64,000 nt of DNA, taken from assembly GCA_030704615.1 (NCBI GenBank), contig CM060731.1:94034756-94098755 (forward strand). The letters run 5' to 3'. This DNA is from Takakia lepidozioides. Its lineage: Eukaryota; Streptophyta; Takakiopsida; Takakiales; Takakiaceae. The notes under the pieces are model-generated. The model saw only the letters and a list, made by a program, of their open reading frames with translations, was not told the DNA's origin and did no database searches. This document shows positions 11,900 to 24,859 of the stretch, in pieces. Each line of letters opens with the position of its first letter. Within the stretch, counting starts at the first letter, position 1. The position numbers and the translations under genes were made by a program.

Positions 11900-14800
11900 T
11901 CAAAGTTCCACTTCATGCATCTCCTCCCCAACAAAAGAATCGGCAGCTTGACTGGCCATGTACTGAGGTACCAATACATTCCTCAGTGGTACCCTTTTTC
12001 CAGCTATCCCACTGCCCTCACATACTACTGGTGTACTCGGGGCCGCTCTCGTTGGCAGAGACAGCAAGGAGAAATCCATTGCTCCATCACTACTTGTGCT
12101 AGGTTTACAGAGCTCCGTGTTTGTTGGTTGTGGCGGTACCACAGAAGACTCCTTCATCGAGGCTTCTGAGAACCCCAAGCCTGCATATCCATTACTTAAA
12201 TTATAAGATGTTACTTCTTTGCTTTCAGGATGTGAGTTCTGAAACGAGCTTGGATAACCACCCCAAGAAGCTGCTCTGGAATGGGTGCCATTGCCAAGAG
12301 CAGAACTGGTGGGCAGGCCAAAACCATTGGCATCTACAGTTGAGAATGCAAACCCATTGTCAGCGCTCGCCACTGGAGGCAGTGATGTGGGGGGTGCCAT
12401 GAATATGGGCGGGGAGCTTTGTTGCCTCACCACATCCTTTTGCAACTCTGGTGCCTCCAGATTAGCATACCCTTCCATACTGCTGCTCTCATCGTTGCCT
12501 CTAAGAGTGGCGCTGTTTGCCAGAGTATCCCCAATTTCTGTGGTGCTATCACTGAGTGAAGGTGTAGGAACAAAGATAGCAGGCACAGATGCACCTCCAC
12601 CTGGCCTTGGAACTGGAACTAGAGAAGATAGCGCAGGTTTTGATGGGATGGAACTACCCCCTTTGTTGAAGGTGTCCACATACCTGCAGACAGCAATCAC
12701 AAAGATTGCACATTGTCACCCTGTTCATAAACTGTCAAGCTCAGGAAAGTCTTACAAATGAACAAGCATCCACATCCTTCGTAATCAGAAAAATACCCTC
12801 CCAAATGCCCAAACATGTGTACCTGGACCGAACACCTTGTTGTCGAGCACGGGAAGAAAATTGGTTGCTACTGCTAGGGACCACAGGTGGGGTGCCTGGC
12901 TTTGACACAGTAGTAGGTACAGAATGACTTTCGTCTCCCCTTGACCCAAAAAATTGGCTAGTTGTTGGCGGTGGTGGCAGTGTTGCTTCTTCTGAAGGTA
13001 GCTCTACACCTTCTTCCACCCACCTTTTCAGCTTCTCATCATAATAAAACTTGTTCTTGTCTCCTAGTTTTGCCTGATATCCAACCATCAACACAGCCAG
13101 CCCTAAGCAGAAGTCACCTTCAGCCACTCACTCGGAAACACATGGAAAGAATTCCACCAACACTCCACTCATAAGCAACTTTTCGATGAGCAGCTCCCAT
13201 CCAACCCAGCATGAGGGACCAATCAGACTGACAACCCATCGAATGTAAAAATCAGTACAAGTCACTGCATAGATGAATTACCTCTTTCTTGCCACCAGTA
13301 AATGACACAAATCCCAATGCCTTCTGGTAAAAGGTAGAGCCAAACCGACCAATGCGACCTCTCACAGCATTAGTAGGGGGAGATCCTGCTCCTGAGTTGA
13401 CCCCCTCAGCATTCTCCTGCATAACATCCCAATTGTTGTGTACCTTCAGCAGCCTACCCTTGTCAATCTGGCCCCTCCCTCCTCTTATCACTCCCCAAAT
13501 TCTTTTTGATAAGAAAATGCAACCTTATCCAAGTCAGAAGTAATCCTTGGAGAACGTAACGCTAAGAAGAGGCAGTAACCTCACTGCATTCAGAAGAGTA
13601 TGTCGTCAACAGGCTACTGTGCCTGGCACCTCTTGAATGTATGTGTCCACCTTACTTGGGATACAAATAAAGCTAAGTATAGAATATTTGATATACATGA
13701 CCATATTCTATTGCATGATGAGCCCAAGCGGTGGAAGACGAGGGTAGAAGAGAGAGCCCGACGCATACTTAAACATGAATATTAAAGAAGCTGGGAGATG
13801 ATCCTATAACCACACATGTAACACACAACCATGTTTCAAGTCAAGTACAAAACCATCACCATAAATTACAAGGGGATTCCCAGCTAGATGATACTTCTGG
13901 GGTAGTTCTCCTTCTTTCAGCTCCTCTGAGTTGACAAATTAAGCTTAAGAGCTGGATCCTTGTCTCTCAGATCAGAACAGGGAGTTTCTGATATAGCAAC
14001 CTAAAACCCTGAATCCGCAAATTGAACCGATCTAAGCTAGATGCCTTCTTCTCATCCATCGAATTGGCTGTGTCCTTTTTATGTTGACAAGATCTTCATC
14101 GGATATACAGAACAGACTCCATGAATTCACTACCTATGTGACCCTCATGAGTAGTAACAGCAACACCTTCCTCTTTCTTTGTACCCTTCTTTCCTTACCC
14201 CAACCCCATTCCCAGCTTCGGAAACAAGTTGGAGCTACTAAGGGTTGACCATAAACGCCTCTCTTATAAAGTTTCTTTCTTTCTCTCTGTCTCTCTCTAT
14301 GATCCCCGCAGACCTCCTGCAGACATAACAAATTTCCTTTTTCTGGCAAAAAGAATCCTCTTCAAAAAAGTTAACAAACCATACAGAAGGTGTTTCCAGG
14401 TCAGCACCAATCCAAGGTGTGAGCTTGCACCATAGGTACTTTTTAAGTGCTTGAAAATAGGATGTGGGCTAATCATGCTGAGCTTTCTAGTCATGGAGGC
14501 AGGAATCATTAGCCAAGCTTGTAAGCCACTGAATTGGTTCCCTCTGCAACAGGATCTCATTCAAAGAACGACTACCTGCTTTGGACTTCTGCTGAAATCA
14601 GGCTCTGATACACTGCGAGGAGGCATGATAAACCGGTTGCTCTCTTTGGATAAGCGCTCCATGGAGGCTGATGGAACCAGTGGTGTTGCGGATCGACCAG
14701 AGCTAGTTCCTGGTCGCATCGAATTGCTGGCATAATGCTCCACACCATTCTCCATCCCAGGTGTGTCTGCCAGCATGGGTGATGGAGGGCCCCCAATCAT

Positions 14801-17800
14801 GCGGGAGATGCCTCTGTCCAGAGAGCTCAACAAGCGGCCCACTAACTTCCCAGGTGCCAAGTTCAAACCATGCCCATCCTGCAATCATCATCCCAGATGA
14901 AAATGGCTGGAAAAAGTTGCATTCGTTTGAAGTGTTGTATTCAGATTGCTACTTACTGGAATTCAATACTTGTGAAATTACTAGCCACATGCTTTTGCTG
15001 AGGTCTTTAGTTGTGTAGCTTGCCTAGCAACACTGAAAAATCAAGATAACAAGAAAACAATGTAACTTGAGGATTGAATGTGTGATATGGACAGACATCT
15101 AACCTGGGTGTGCATGCAGAGACGATCCTCCAGAGTAGACGCCGCCTGTCTGCAGGTGTCCACGTCGGGACTACGACCTGCTGTCTTCAAAGTTTTCAAT
15201 ACAGCTTGGCAGTATCTACAAGCCGACCAGACCAAAATGACTCAAATGGAGAAATCAATAGGAAGACACCCACATCAACCCTGAGCCTTACCATGTCCTC
15301 CCCATTAGCATTGTAACACCATCTATTTCAGCAAGAAAAGTTCCTCTGCATGTGGAGTGCCTTGCAGTCAAAAAGCACCATCACAATTTGGTTTCTTCGA
15401 TGTCAAGTGACAAAGAACAACATCAGTATAATGAAGTAGGAGGGATTACCTCAGGGCTTCAGCAGATTTTCCAGCTTCCGCGAGCATCGACGCATAGACC
15501 ACCTTGTAAGGTTGAAATGGAAGTAAAATAAATTGTGGATTCCCCAGGACTTTGGCATACTCATATATCTCAGTGCACTGCAAAAAAAATTCAAACACAC
15601 ATGGATAAGCATGCAAGTGACGTGTCAGTTCACACTCTCCAACCTTACAACCTCCAGTCTCCAGTCACCAATGACAAGCCATATTCACCACTCACTTCAG
15701 ATGCAAGCTACCTCTTTAGATCATCACTCTTGATATTCACTTCAAAAATTACATTCACAATTGTCCACTGCATTAAACTTTCCTTAACTACCCTAGGTGT
15801 CAGAGCCTCATATCATTCTGAAATTTACATATCTGGCTTGTCATTCTCTAGCACATTAGCTGAAGCCATTTTGAGATGCACTATATGCTGGATCGCATTT
15901 CATGCAGCTTCTCAAAAGTTGCAATGGTCTCGAGTTCCAGTTCCATTTCTTTGCCATTAGTACAGATTCTTTGACCTTATGCCTCACTGCACTGAAACAA
16001 GAACTTGGACCTTGCTTTCCCACCAAAAAGGCTACTGCTTGCCTGAATAGCTTCTGGAGTAGCATAAGTGCGTGGGTTCTTGCAATGGTCAGCACCAATC
16101 AAGCATATCCTTGCACTGGCTGAATAGGAGTCCAAGTTTGCATCTGCCATCAGGTAACAAATGTGTGCTGCTGCGACCTGCCATGCACTCACAGGCTTGT
16201 CAAACACATTCATCCTGATCACATAAGAGCCAGAAGTAGAAGACCCCAAGGGATGAAGGAACAAACCTTGCCACAAACTCGCCAAAGACAATCGCCCAAA
16301 TGCAGTATGACACGCTCATCACCAGGGGTGCGGTTGGCAGACATGATGGCCAAGTTCTCTTGCCAAGATTCAAGCATGCCTTCCACTGCACCCTGCGGGG
16401 CACCAACAAACTTGTCAACCAACTGGATTGCAATGTTGGCATGGGGTGACTCACATGCATGGGACACAAAATGCTACAGACCATACCTGCGTCAACTCGC
16501 CAACTGCATTTGAAGTTGGCACGACATTCTTTGCCGGCAAGGCGGGGCCAACAAACACCTCTGCAGGCTGCCCAGCAAGCAGCAGACTCAACGTGCGGAG
16601 TGGAGAGCCAGGTACAAATTGTCGCTTGGCCATCTCCGTCACAGCCTCAGCATAAAACTGCATCACGAGTTACTCCCTCATTAGAGAAGGACTGCATACT
16701 GTGCAAAATGTGATTGGTGTGGCAGACCTATCAACATCCTAGAACTGCAGAGGAATGCTATCATAGAATGGGCACAGATGAAACTTTCTAGATCAAAATG
16801 ATCAGCCTTGACAATTGCCCCATTCACATAAAGAGAAGTGGAATGGTCTAACCTTGTCACCAAGTTGCCGAGCAAGAACAAGAGCAGGGCCCCACAATTG
16901 CCCTTGCAATGCATACTTCAAGGCATCCTTTCGTTTGCCAGCCATTAGCAGGTTCTTCACTTCAAGTGCAGTAACCTAGATACAAACACACCACCACACT
17001 CTCACATATTATAAAACCAGGCATGACAGGAAGAGCAACCTAACTCCAACCTTCATTCTGGTTTGTCAAGTCTTGATTATGAACTCACCTATCCAACTGA
17101 CCTCAGCTTTCTTTCCAAGCGGGATGACATAGGCACATGATGATGAAAACCACTCCAACCAAAGTTGACAGGTAGTCAGATGCACTATGGAAGCTCTCAA
17201 ACTCAAAAGACAGAGGTAACCTGCATTTGCTGCTCTGATGTCATCGCTTGCAACGAGTGAGAGCTTGTGAGAGACCCCATGGTCCATGGGCTCTGCTCTT
17301 CTCTGGATGTTACCAACAGTTTCGCTAACGCAGCCTCTGGCCCATCCTCCTCCTGCAGTGCCTAGCAGTCCAGCATCAGTAAAAACTACTACCTTCACCC
17401 CTGTTCCCCTAGTCTCGCGTGGTTGATGAGATCCATAAGTACCTGAGTGGACATGGCAGAGGCGCCACCAAGAGAACGCAACTTGCCATAATGTTGACAT
17501 GCCACTTTGAGTAGGCCCCATAGCAACTGCTGTGAGTCCTGCTCCGGACTCATCGACACGCGCTCGGCAATCCACTTGTTCAGCTCTTTGCTGCTCATTG
17601 CACCACCTGACAATGGACCTGCCCAGCTCTGCACGGATCCCATATATACACCGAGACTCTGCACCTGCACTGGTCCTGGTGTCCATGCCTGTCCCATGTC
17701 GCCACCTGTCAGGCTTCCCTTCCTCTTTCTTTTGCTATCAGCCATCTGTAACTAATCCGTTTTTTGGGGAGCGGCTTGACGCTACAAAAAAGCCCCTGAT

Positions 17801-19515
17801 ACCCGAAGTAACATGCTAAAAACCTAAGAAACCAATTTGTCAACTGGAGAAACACCACCATAACTTTACTAATACAGACTTAGAAGTACCTGTTCATAAT
17901 TGTTAGTATGGAGTGTCCCGGGCTCATTATGCTTCATGATCACAAGTTTCCCACCAAATCCAAATGTGACAAGGGCATGCGAAGGCCGTCCTATAGATGT
18001 CTTTACGGCATCAAATGTAGTTTTAGGAGGGGTGACCATTTGATATGAGAATTGGCCATACTGATATGAGTTGCTACCGCCCCAAGGCTGCTGTGGGTAA
18101 GTGGAATACTGAGCATTGAATGTGTAATTTTCGTGTGCTTCAGATTGCTGGTGCTGACTCATAAATGGCTCTTGGTGCCTGGCTGTGGGTGTCATGCCCC
18201 ACCTCTGATCCCTATCTACCTGTGACTGGGATGTCGGCACTAAGGGTGTATGATCCAGCTCACCCTGCCACTTGTTTGGGTGTTGCTCATATATCTGCCT
18301 ATCTCCTGCTACATTGTCACCTCTGTATCCCTCGTAAGTAGATTGGCAATTAGATTGATGCTGCCAGGGGGCTTGTTGCTCATACCAAGTCTTCTCTCCA
18401 CCATGCAGTTGCTGGTGAGCAGTGCCAGTTCCCCATGATTCACTATGCTCTGCTGTTTGGCGCCATGATTGTGCGTGGTAGTCATAGTACCAGCCTGGAA
18501 ACTGATGCTCCCAGCTCACCTGCTGCTCAGCACCTTGTTCTGGCAAACCATGAGGCTCTTCCACCTGCTGGCTTTGAGCCCAACCGACCTGAGCTACATT
18601 GGTCTTGCTTCCCCCATCCTCCCCCACATTGTGAGCAATCAAACCTTCTGCTGCAGACATGGCACTGCCACCATTGCCCTCAATTTGTCGCCACTCAAAG
18701 GCCTGATAGTCGTAGAACCACCCTGGATATGCATTTGAATTCTCCTGAACTTCGCCCTGTCCACTATGTGCCTGCTGCTCTGGCAGCTCTGATCCGATTT
18801 GTGCTTGTTGATCCGGTATTCCCTGTGCCTGACTCTCTTGCACGAAGTGTGTTTGCGGTAACCCTTTACCTGCTTGCCCCTCAGACCCTGGTGGTATTGG
18901 CTGATGTTCCCCCTCTTGTGATGCTGCATGACTGAGGTGACCTAAATACTGCAGGGAGCCAGCAAGTGCGCTTTCCGCTAAAGTACTATCAGATTCCTTG
19001 GATGAAAAGGTACCACTGTGCCACTCAAAGAAATCAGTGTCTGAGACCAATTCTGTTCCTGACAGCGGTGCCTGATCCACTGGGAAGTCCGATAAAAAAT
19101 CAGAAAAAGATCCAAAGCCACCTTGTTTTCCAAAAGTATTTGCAGACACGGTGTTGAAATCACTCCATTTCTTGGTGTGCACTTGAAGAGTTGATACCTC
19201 CTGCACTGCGTCATCCGGTCCTGATTCAGCAGCGGAAAGTCGGAGCAAGGCCTCCTCCCCCACGTTATCAAGAGAAGATGATACCAATCCACCACCATCC
19301 TGGCCTGCCCTTGGCACAGTCAGACTGGCTGCCATTTCAACTTCAGACATTGCTATGTGACCATTACTTTCTGCCGCCACTCCTTCGGCAGCGGAGTCTC
19401 CGAAGTGCCTCCGCTCTCGGTGAGAAATACTGATAGTTGCCGCAGGGTCGTCTGTTTCTGATCCCAAGATGCTAGATGAGGGCTCCAAAGATTCGTCTGC
19501 CACATCTAACCCCAT
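11900..19515 (-). CDS. SEC16: SEC16-like COPII coat assembly protein, 13 exons
   Basis: SEC16 organises ER exit sites and scaffolds the COPII coat (SEC13, SEC23) for ER-to-Golgi transport. Exons read from GT/AG sites and reading phase: 19515-17890, 17745-17443, 17352-17221, 16975-16853, 16657-16487, 16392-16267, 16177-16043, 15577-15450, 15215-15104, 14878-14576, 13416-13282, 13073-12823, 12683-11900. They join in frame to about 1,442 codons, a usual plant length. Exon 1 holds two PGW(F/Y)YDY-type repeats (typical of plant SEC16) and leads into VTFGFGGKLVIMK, the start of the central domain. The middle has KELNKWI, QGQLWGPALVLARQLGDK, GSPLRTLSLLLAGQPAEVF, LHLGDCLWR and AAHICYL. The C-terminal part has KFYYDEKLKRWVEEG and RYVDTFNKGG. 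No internal stop is seen. The ATG at 19515 is the first ATG in the open frame, but that frame extends upstream, so an earlier start or 5' exon is possible. Confidence 0.93.
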
Positions 19516-19530
19516 TGGCCACAGAATCAC

Positions 19531-19935
19531 CCCCCAGACGATGAAGGTCTCAGCACGATGATTTGGCCCTGCCAGCTGCCTGCAGCCTAGCGCAAGGGCT
19601 CGGGCACCACTTAGACATCACCCTCAACACAATCTCGTTCTAAGATTGCAAATGGAAAGCTCCCAACCTTTTCTCTCTCCACTAACTTAATGCATATGGG
19701 CGATGCGGAGAATCTGGCAGCACACCATCCCATGCCACGCCATCAAACACAAACCCCAACACAGACCATATGAATGGCTGTCAGTTGACCCCTACGCCCA
19801 CAACTGCAACGAGTCTTGTGATTAGGGGGTAGGTTCACTTTTGTTCTTAGTATTTTTGAAGACTCCCCGGACCTTCTTTTCTTTTCTTATAAAGACACAT
19901 CATAAGATTCTCGGGTCACTAGGCTGACTCAGTGC
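19531..19935 (-). other. Upstream region of SEC16
   Basis: No ORF of note. This stretch should hold the SEC16 5' UTR and promoter. I cannot point to a clear TATA box or transcription start. Confidence 0.4.
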
Positions 19936-20480
19936 CCCATCGTTGTGATCCCACAGCTTGCTACTGAACCTCTATGCTCTTTTCTTCCATCATTGTGATC
20001 CCACAGCTTGCTACTAAACCTTTGTGCTTTTATCTTTCATCGTTGTGATCCCACAGCTTGCTCCATGCGTTTTTTCTCCATCCTTGGGATCCCACACCTT
20101 GCTACTACGCCTCCATGTTTTTATTTCCATCATTGTGATCCCACAACTTGCTACTAATCCTCCGTGCCTTTTTCTTTTCATCCTAAGTGATCCCACAACT
20201 TGCTACTAAACCTGTATGCTTTTTTCCTTTCATCATTGTGATCCCACAGCTTGCTACTACGTCTCCATGGTTTTTTGCTTTTCATCCTTGTGATCCCACA
20301 GCTTGCTTGTATGCCTCCATGCATTTTTTTCCTTTATATCTTTGTGATCCCACAACTTGCTACTATGTCTCCATGCGTTTTCTTTTTCCCCCATCATTGT
20401 GATCCTACATTTTAGTACTACGCCTCCATGCGTTTTTTTGTTTTTGTTTTTTCATCCTTGTGACTCCACAACCGTCCTTG
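19936..20480. repeat. Tandem repeat, about nine units of 50-65 bp
   Basis: The core TTGTGATCCCACA(G/A)CTTGCTACT recurs about nine times from 19,940 to 20,480, each followed by a T-rich stretch and CCTCCATG-like sequence. Units vary in length through their T runs. It lies upstream of SEC16. The ORFs in it only reflect the repeat. Confidence 0.88.
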
Positions 20481-21084
20481 CAGGATACTACACCTCCATG
20501 TTTATTATTATTATTATTATTATTACTACTACTTTATTTTATTTAAATGCTTCCTCCTATAGACTTGTCATGCAGGGGACGGGCGTCCATGCTTTATTTT
20601 TCCCCAAACCCCTGAAGATATTTAGTGTCAAAAGCTTCTATCTGCTATCCGATGATTTTTTGACTAATTACATGTAACTGCCCATTCAGATTGTTAGATT
20701 AATTGTATGATAAGTGCAAGCACTTCTTGTTGTGGCTTTACATGCTCATCCCACATATGGGGAGGTAAAAGAAGATTCATGCCAAAGCAAAACGCAACTT
20801 AAGGTGTCACTTCACTCCAAAAAGGCTATTGTCTTCCATTTGGAAAGTGGACACCTTCCCTTACCGAGCAAGGTGGTGCCCAAACCTCCCACCAAGGACT
20901 CCAGTACTACACAATAAGACCCACAAGAGCGACTCCCTCTTTATAGCTTGGGTGGCTATAATGGATAACATCCAACATACACCTATGTGCCTTTGAACCC
21001 ACAACCACACATAAAGCAACCTTGTGCCCTAACCACTGGGCCATCTATTGGATGCCCATGTATAGGGATTGTAAAATCAGAGCC
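20481..21084. other. Non-coding stretch
   Basis: It holds an ATT/ATA simple repeat at about 20,500-20,535 and otherwise unremarkable sequence. I see no supported gene. Confidence 0.4.
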
Positions 21085-21480
21085 AAAAAGCAGCCCAAAA
21101 GCAACTACTGCTCAAGGGATGTCAAAGCCTCATGCAGGTAGCTGCCAAGCTTTCTGATCCTCATAATGGAGACTTCAGTGAGACATTGAGTTCCCCGGAA
21201 TAGATAGTGGATTCTCCCACAGATCTGATAAATACAGAGGGCACTAAAAGAAGTGTTCTTCAGTTTCAATTTCCTGGTTGCACCTGGTGCAAGCTGGGGG
21301 CGCACATTAGAAAAGGCCCTGGAGTTTAATGCGAGCCCAAGGGTCCTGCCTGCGTGGCACCCCTCCTCGCCCCCGGCCGCGCCCCCCCCCAGGCTCCCGC
21401 GCGGCTCGCGGTCGCCGCGGCCCGGGACCCCCTCGCCGCCCCGGCCCCGCCCCTCGCCCCCAGCCGTGACACATGAATCG
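21085..21480. repeat. CpG-rich dispersed repeat unit, copy A
   Basis: Two parts of this stretch recur at 27,500-28,035. AGCCCAAAAGCAACTACTGC with its surroundings (21,090-21,170) matches 27,950-28,035 in the same orientation. AAAAGGCCCTGGAGTTTAAT with GGGTCCTGCCTGCGTGGCAC (21,290-21,362) matches 27,660-27,735 in inverse orientation. A very GC-rich block at 21,360-21,465 follows. At the other copy the shared segment runs straight into PPR coding sequence, so this is probably PPR-associated repeat material that lost its PPR part. Confidence 0.75.
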
Positions 21481-21499
21481 CATGATTCATGTGTTGCAA

Positions 21500-23735
21500 C
21501 CATCCCATCATAACATGAGGCCGCACATAGCCATTGCAGGCCGTAGGTGATCGCAATCATCATGCTCGCATTCCAGCAGCTGGAGGATTCTTCAGGACGT
21601 GTTGTAGAGGTTTTGCAGTGAAGGCCGATATGGGGAAACAATCCAGCATGCGCGAAACGCGTCGGACGTACGTTGGATGGATCTCTGGGAGTGCACCCGG
21701 AGGAGGCTGGCTCGAAACTTTTATTAATCTGGATTCTTGCTTCTTCCAATGCTGTGGTTTCTCAATTGCTTCTACTTCTGGCCTGTATTGCGACACCGAG
21801 AAGCGGAGCCTCTCATACATCCTTGTATGGTTACTTTTCCCCTTGGTACTTGCTTATCGTCATTGCCTGTAGTGAGTCCTAGGTTTTGTGGGTCGTTCAC
21901 TTTTTAGGGTCAGCGCTTGTGGCCCTTGTACTAACTTAGGTTAATTTCAAGTAGTACTTTTCGAAGGTCTTGAAGAATTGTTCCTGGAATTGTTTGGTGA
22001 TAGTTTCTAGCCAGGGTCGAGTTTTGGGAAGATGGCAGTCCGCTCTCGGACATCTGACTCAATTCGAGATTTGTTTGTAGACGCACAGTGCCTTTCCAGA
22101 GCTGCTTGGGTGGTATGTGTGTCGAGGATAGTAGCTTCATGTCTTCATACTACTTTTCTTTTGGATTATTTCATGCAGTTCAGAAAATTTCTCATCTTAC
22201 ATCATGCCACAATCATGGCAGTCTGTGAGACCATATCTCGTTTTTCAACCTGCATTCAGTTGGATCCCCCACCGTCTGGTATTTCTCAATAGAACCGCCC
22301 ACACCAGCAGTCCACACATAAGTTCGACTCCAATCTAGAGTTTATGATGTTGGGTTGTATACTCAAAACTCTTTATGGAGTGCATGTAACCAGCATTGCA
22401 GACAGGCATGTGAAGGAGAGGTAGAGAGGAGGGACTGGGGGGGGGTGGTACAGCTTGAAAGAAACTCTCGCTTTTCCTATTCAATGTTGTAGTTGACTCA
22501 TGTGCCTGGGAAAGGTGAATAACAGCCACATCCGGTTTGGTGGAGAGTTGACTGGGAACAGATGTGGTGCGATCAGGGGTGGGATGTCTTCTCTTTAGTG
22601 CGGTCCTTCTCTCCTGGGCCCTTACATTTTCTTTGGGTGGTGAGCACCTATTTGGGTATGCTTGGAAGCACATGGCTGTCTACGATGTGGCTGATAAATA
22701 CGAAATGGTACTGTCCTTGTCCTCCCTGCAAATGTATTCTTCTGTGCATGGTGGGTGTTCTTATTCTCTTGATAGGCTCATACAATGGCAGATCCTCTCT
22801 GTTTTGTCGACTTCTTTTGAACCCCTGTTACTACCCACCTTGCAAATAGCAAGGCTCTGTGTGGCTTCCTCAGAAACTGGGCCTAGTTATCAGCACATCG
22901 GATAATGAAGTGGTTGGATTGCATTCAAATTGCAGAACCACAAGGGTTGAATTGTTTTTCCATGTTGGCAGTGGTGCTACAAAGCCCTCCATTGGCAGGT
23001 CTTTCCAAAGTCGGTGCATAGTTTTTGTAATTTTCTCCGGATGGCTTGCAAGGTTGTGTGTGGTTTCCTTAGGAACTGGGCATGGTCATCAGCCCATCAT
23101 ACTTGGACTGTTACTCAAATTGTTTGCTCTCTGTTGTTGACTTGCTGGAGGCCTATTGATTCCATTTTCATTGCAAGTGTGAGGTAAGGAAGGGCGTTGG
23201 CTCGTAATGTTTACTTCATCCAGCTACTTGTTCCACTGTTAAAATTCATTCAATTTTTGGGAGCACTGTCATATGCCACAAATGTGCTCAGTTGGACAGT
23301 ATTTTGACATGGACCACAAAGCAATCTGCATTCTGCATTCTTGGGAGGCCCTAAACCGTCAAGAGTTGGTAATGTGCGTGGGGATGTTGCCATCAGCTTC
23401 TCATGTGTTACTTCTCAGAAGAAGCAACACACTACAAGATGAAGGCCCTACAGGTGAAGATGTGGAAACTGTGCTTGAGCTTGAGCAGCGTACTTATGAG
23501 AATGGATAGCAGGTCCGTATCTTGTTCACGAATGTTTGAAGGAACGGACATCTGAGTGAATAGTTGTTTAAATTGCGGTTTAGCAATTGTTTTTATCTGT
23601 GGGGCCAAAGCCGATTGTTGAAAGATGGTGTCAAGAGTGTTTCATTTCTGTCATTGATAGGATCTGCATTACCTTGTATTGTTGTCTGTAAGCATAGGGA
23701 GTGCTGAATAGAGTTGTCTACATGTATGTGCTGAA
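21500..23735. other. 2.2 kb without a recognisable gene
   Basis: Only short ORFs occur. A degenerate local duplication is visible: a segment with TGGCTTCCTCAGAAACTGGGC at 22,860 resembles TGGTTTCCTTAGGAACTGGGC at 23,059. A 78-codon plus-strand ORF (23,273-23,509) has a protein-like composition (ETVLELEQRTYENG at its end) but no recognised domain. Confidence 0.4.
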
Positions 23736-23889
23736 TTGAGCTTGTATGCTCAAATTCTTTCTGGTTCAGGTTCGAAGCCTTGGTTCACTTGGAAGCAACG
23801 AATCACCAGTGGAATAGCTGAATTAGGAACATGGGTAGAGTGTGAGTTCGGATTCATCCAAGGGAGTCCGATTTCAAGCACAGGTTTAT

Positions 23890-24735
23890 CTAGGATTCCA
23901 GCCTGCAGCCCTGGCGAAGAGTGCAGAGGTCCATGGTGACATCATCGAAGCTGGAATTGTGTACTAGATGTCATTTTGACCACTGCCCTGCTGGACAACT
24001 ATGCCAAATGGGAGTCGGCAGCCCTGGAGAAGGGGAATGTGGTCTGTGGTAACATTGGCAAAGCTGGAATTATACCATATGACATTCTAAACAGTGCCCT
24101 GCCAGACATGTATGCCGAATGCATGCCGGCAGCCCTGGAGAAGGGGGGAAGAGGTTTATGGGGACATCGTTGAAGCTGGAATTGTGGAAGATGTCATTCT
24201 GAACACTGCCCTGCTGGACAAGTGTGTCACATGGGAGCTGACAGCCCTGGAGAAGGGGAAAGAGGTCCGTGGTGACATCGCCGAAGTTGGAATTGTGCCA
24301 GATGTCATTCTAAACACCACCCTGTTGGACATGTATGCAAAATGGGAGTTGGCAGTCCTGGAGAAGGGGGAAAGAGGTCCATGGGAGCATCATGAAGGCT
24401 GGAATTGTGCAAGATGTCATTATAAACACTGCCTTGATGGACATGTATGCTGAATGTGAGGCAGCAGTCCTGGAGAAGGGGAAAGAGGTCCATGGTGACA
24501 TCGGCAAAGTTGGAATTGTGCCAAATGTCATTCTGAACACCAACCTGCTGGACAAGTATGCCAAATGGGAGTCGGCAGCCCTGGAGAAGGGAAAAGAGGT
24601 CCGTGGTGACCTTGTCAAAGCTGGAATTATACCAGATGTCATCTTGTACGCTGCCCCGGTAGACATGTATGCCAAATGCAAGCCGGCAGCCCAAGAGAAG
24701 GGGGGAAGAGGTCCATGGGACATTGTCAAAGCTAA
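23890..24735 (+). repeat. Tandem array made from one PPR segment, about eight units
   Basis: The block CAGCCCTGGAGAAGGGGAAA recurs with a 109-115 bp spacing at about 23,908, 24,020, 24,130, 24,243, 24,354, 24,466, 24,579 and 24,690. Each unit encodes a variant of ALEKGKEVHGDI, KAGIVPDVILNTAL and DMYAKWES. That is about 37-38 residues of a PPR gene without the DVVSWNAMIAGYAQ half found in complete copies. One frame stays open over the last units (24,335-24,856). Other units shift frame through an extra G in the poly-G run (GGGGGGAAGAG). It looks like a minisatellite grown from a PPR segment. Confidence 0.85.
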
Positions 24736-24859
24736 TTTGCGTATAATTTTTTGTACCGTCCGGATTATAAAGAGGTGGTTCATGCAGGTAGTTCTGGTTG
24801 CAGCAGGGGTACTTGGTTTTGGAGCTGTCTTGTGGCGTTATTCTGCAAGGACTTGAATT

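Noticed and set aside
18250-18935. Plus-strand ORFs over SEC16 exon 1
   Set aside because: They are antisense to a well-supported exon with SEC16 repeats and have no motif.
21105-21749. 214-codon minus ORF across the GC-rich block
   Set aside because: It crosses the dispersed repeat and the GC-rich block with low-complexity Gly/Arg content, so it is not a gene.
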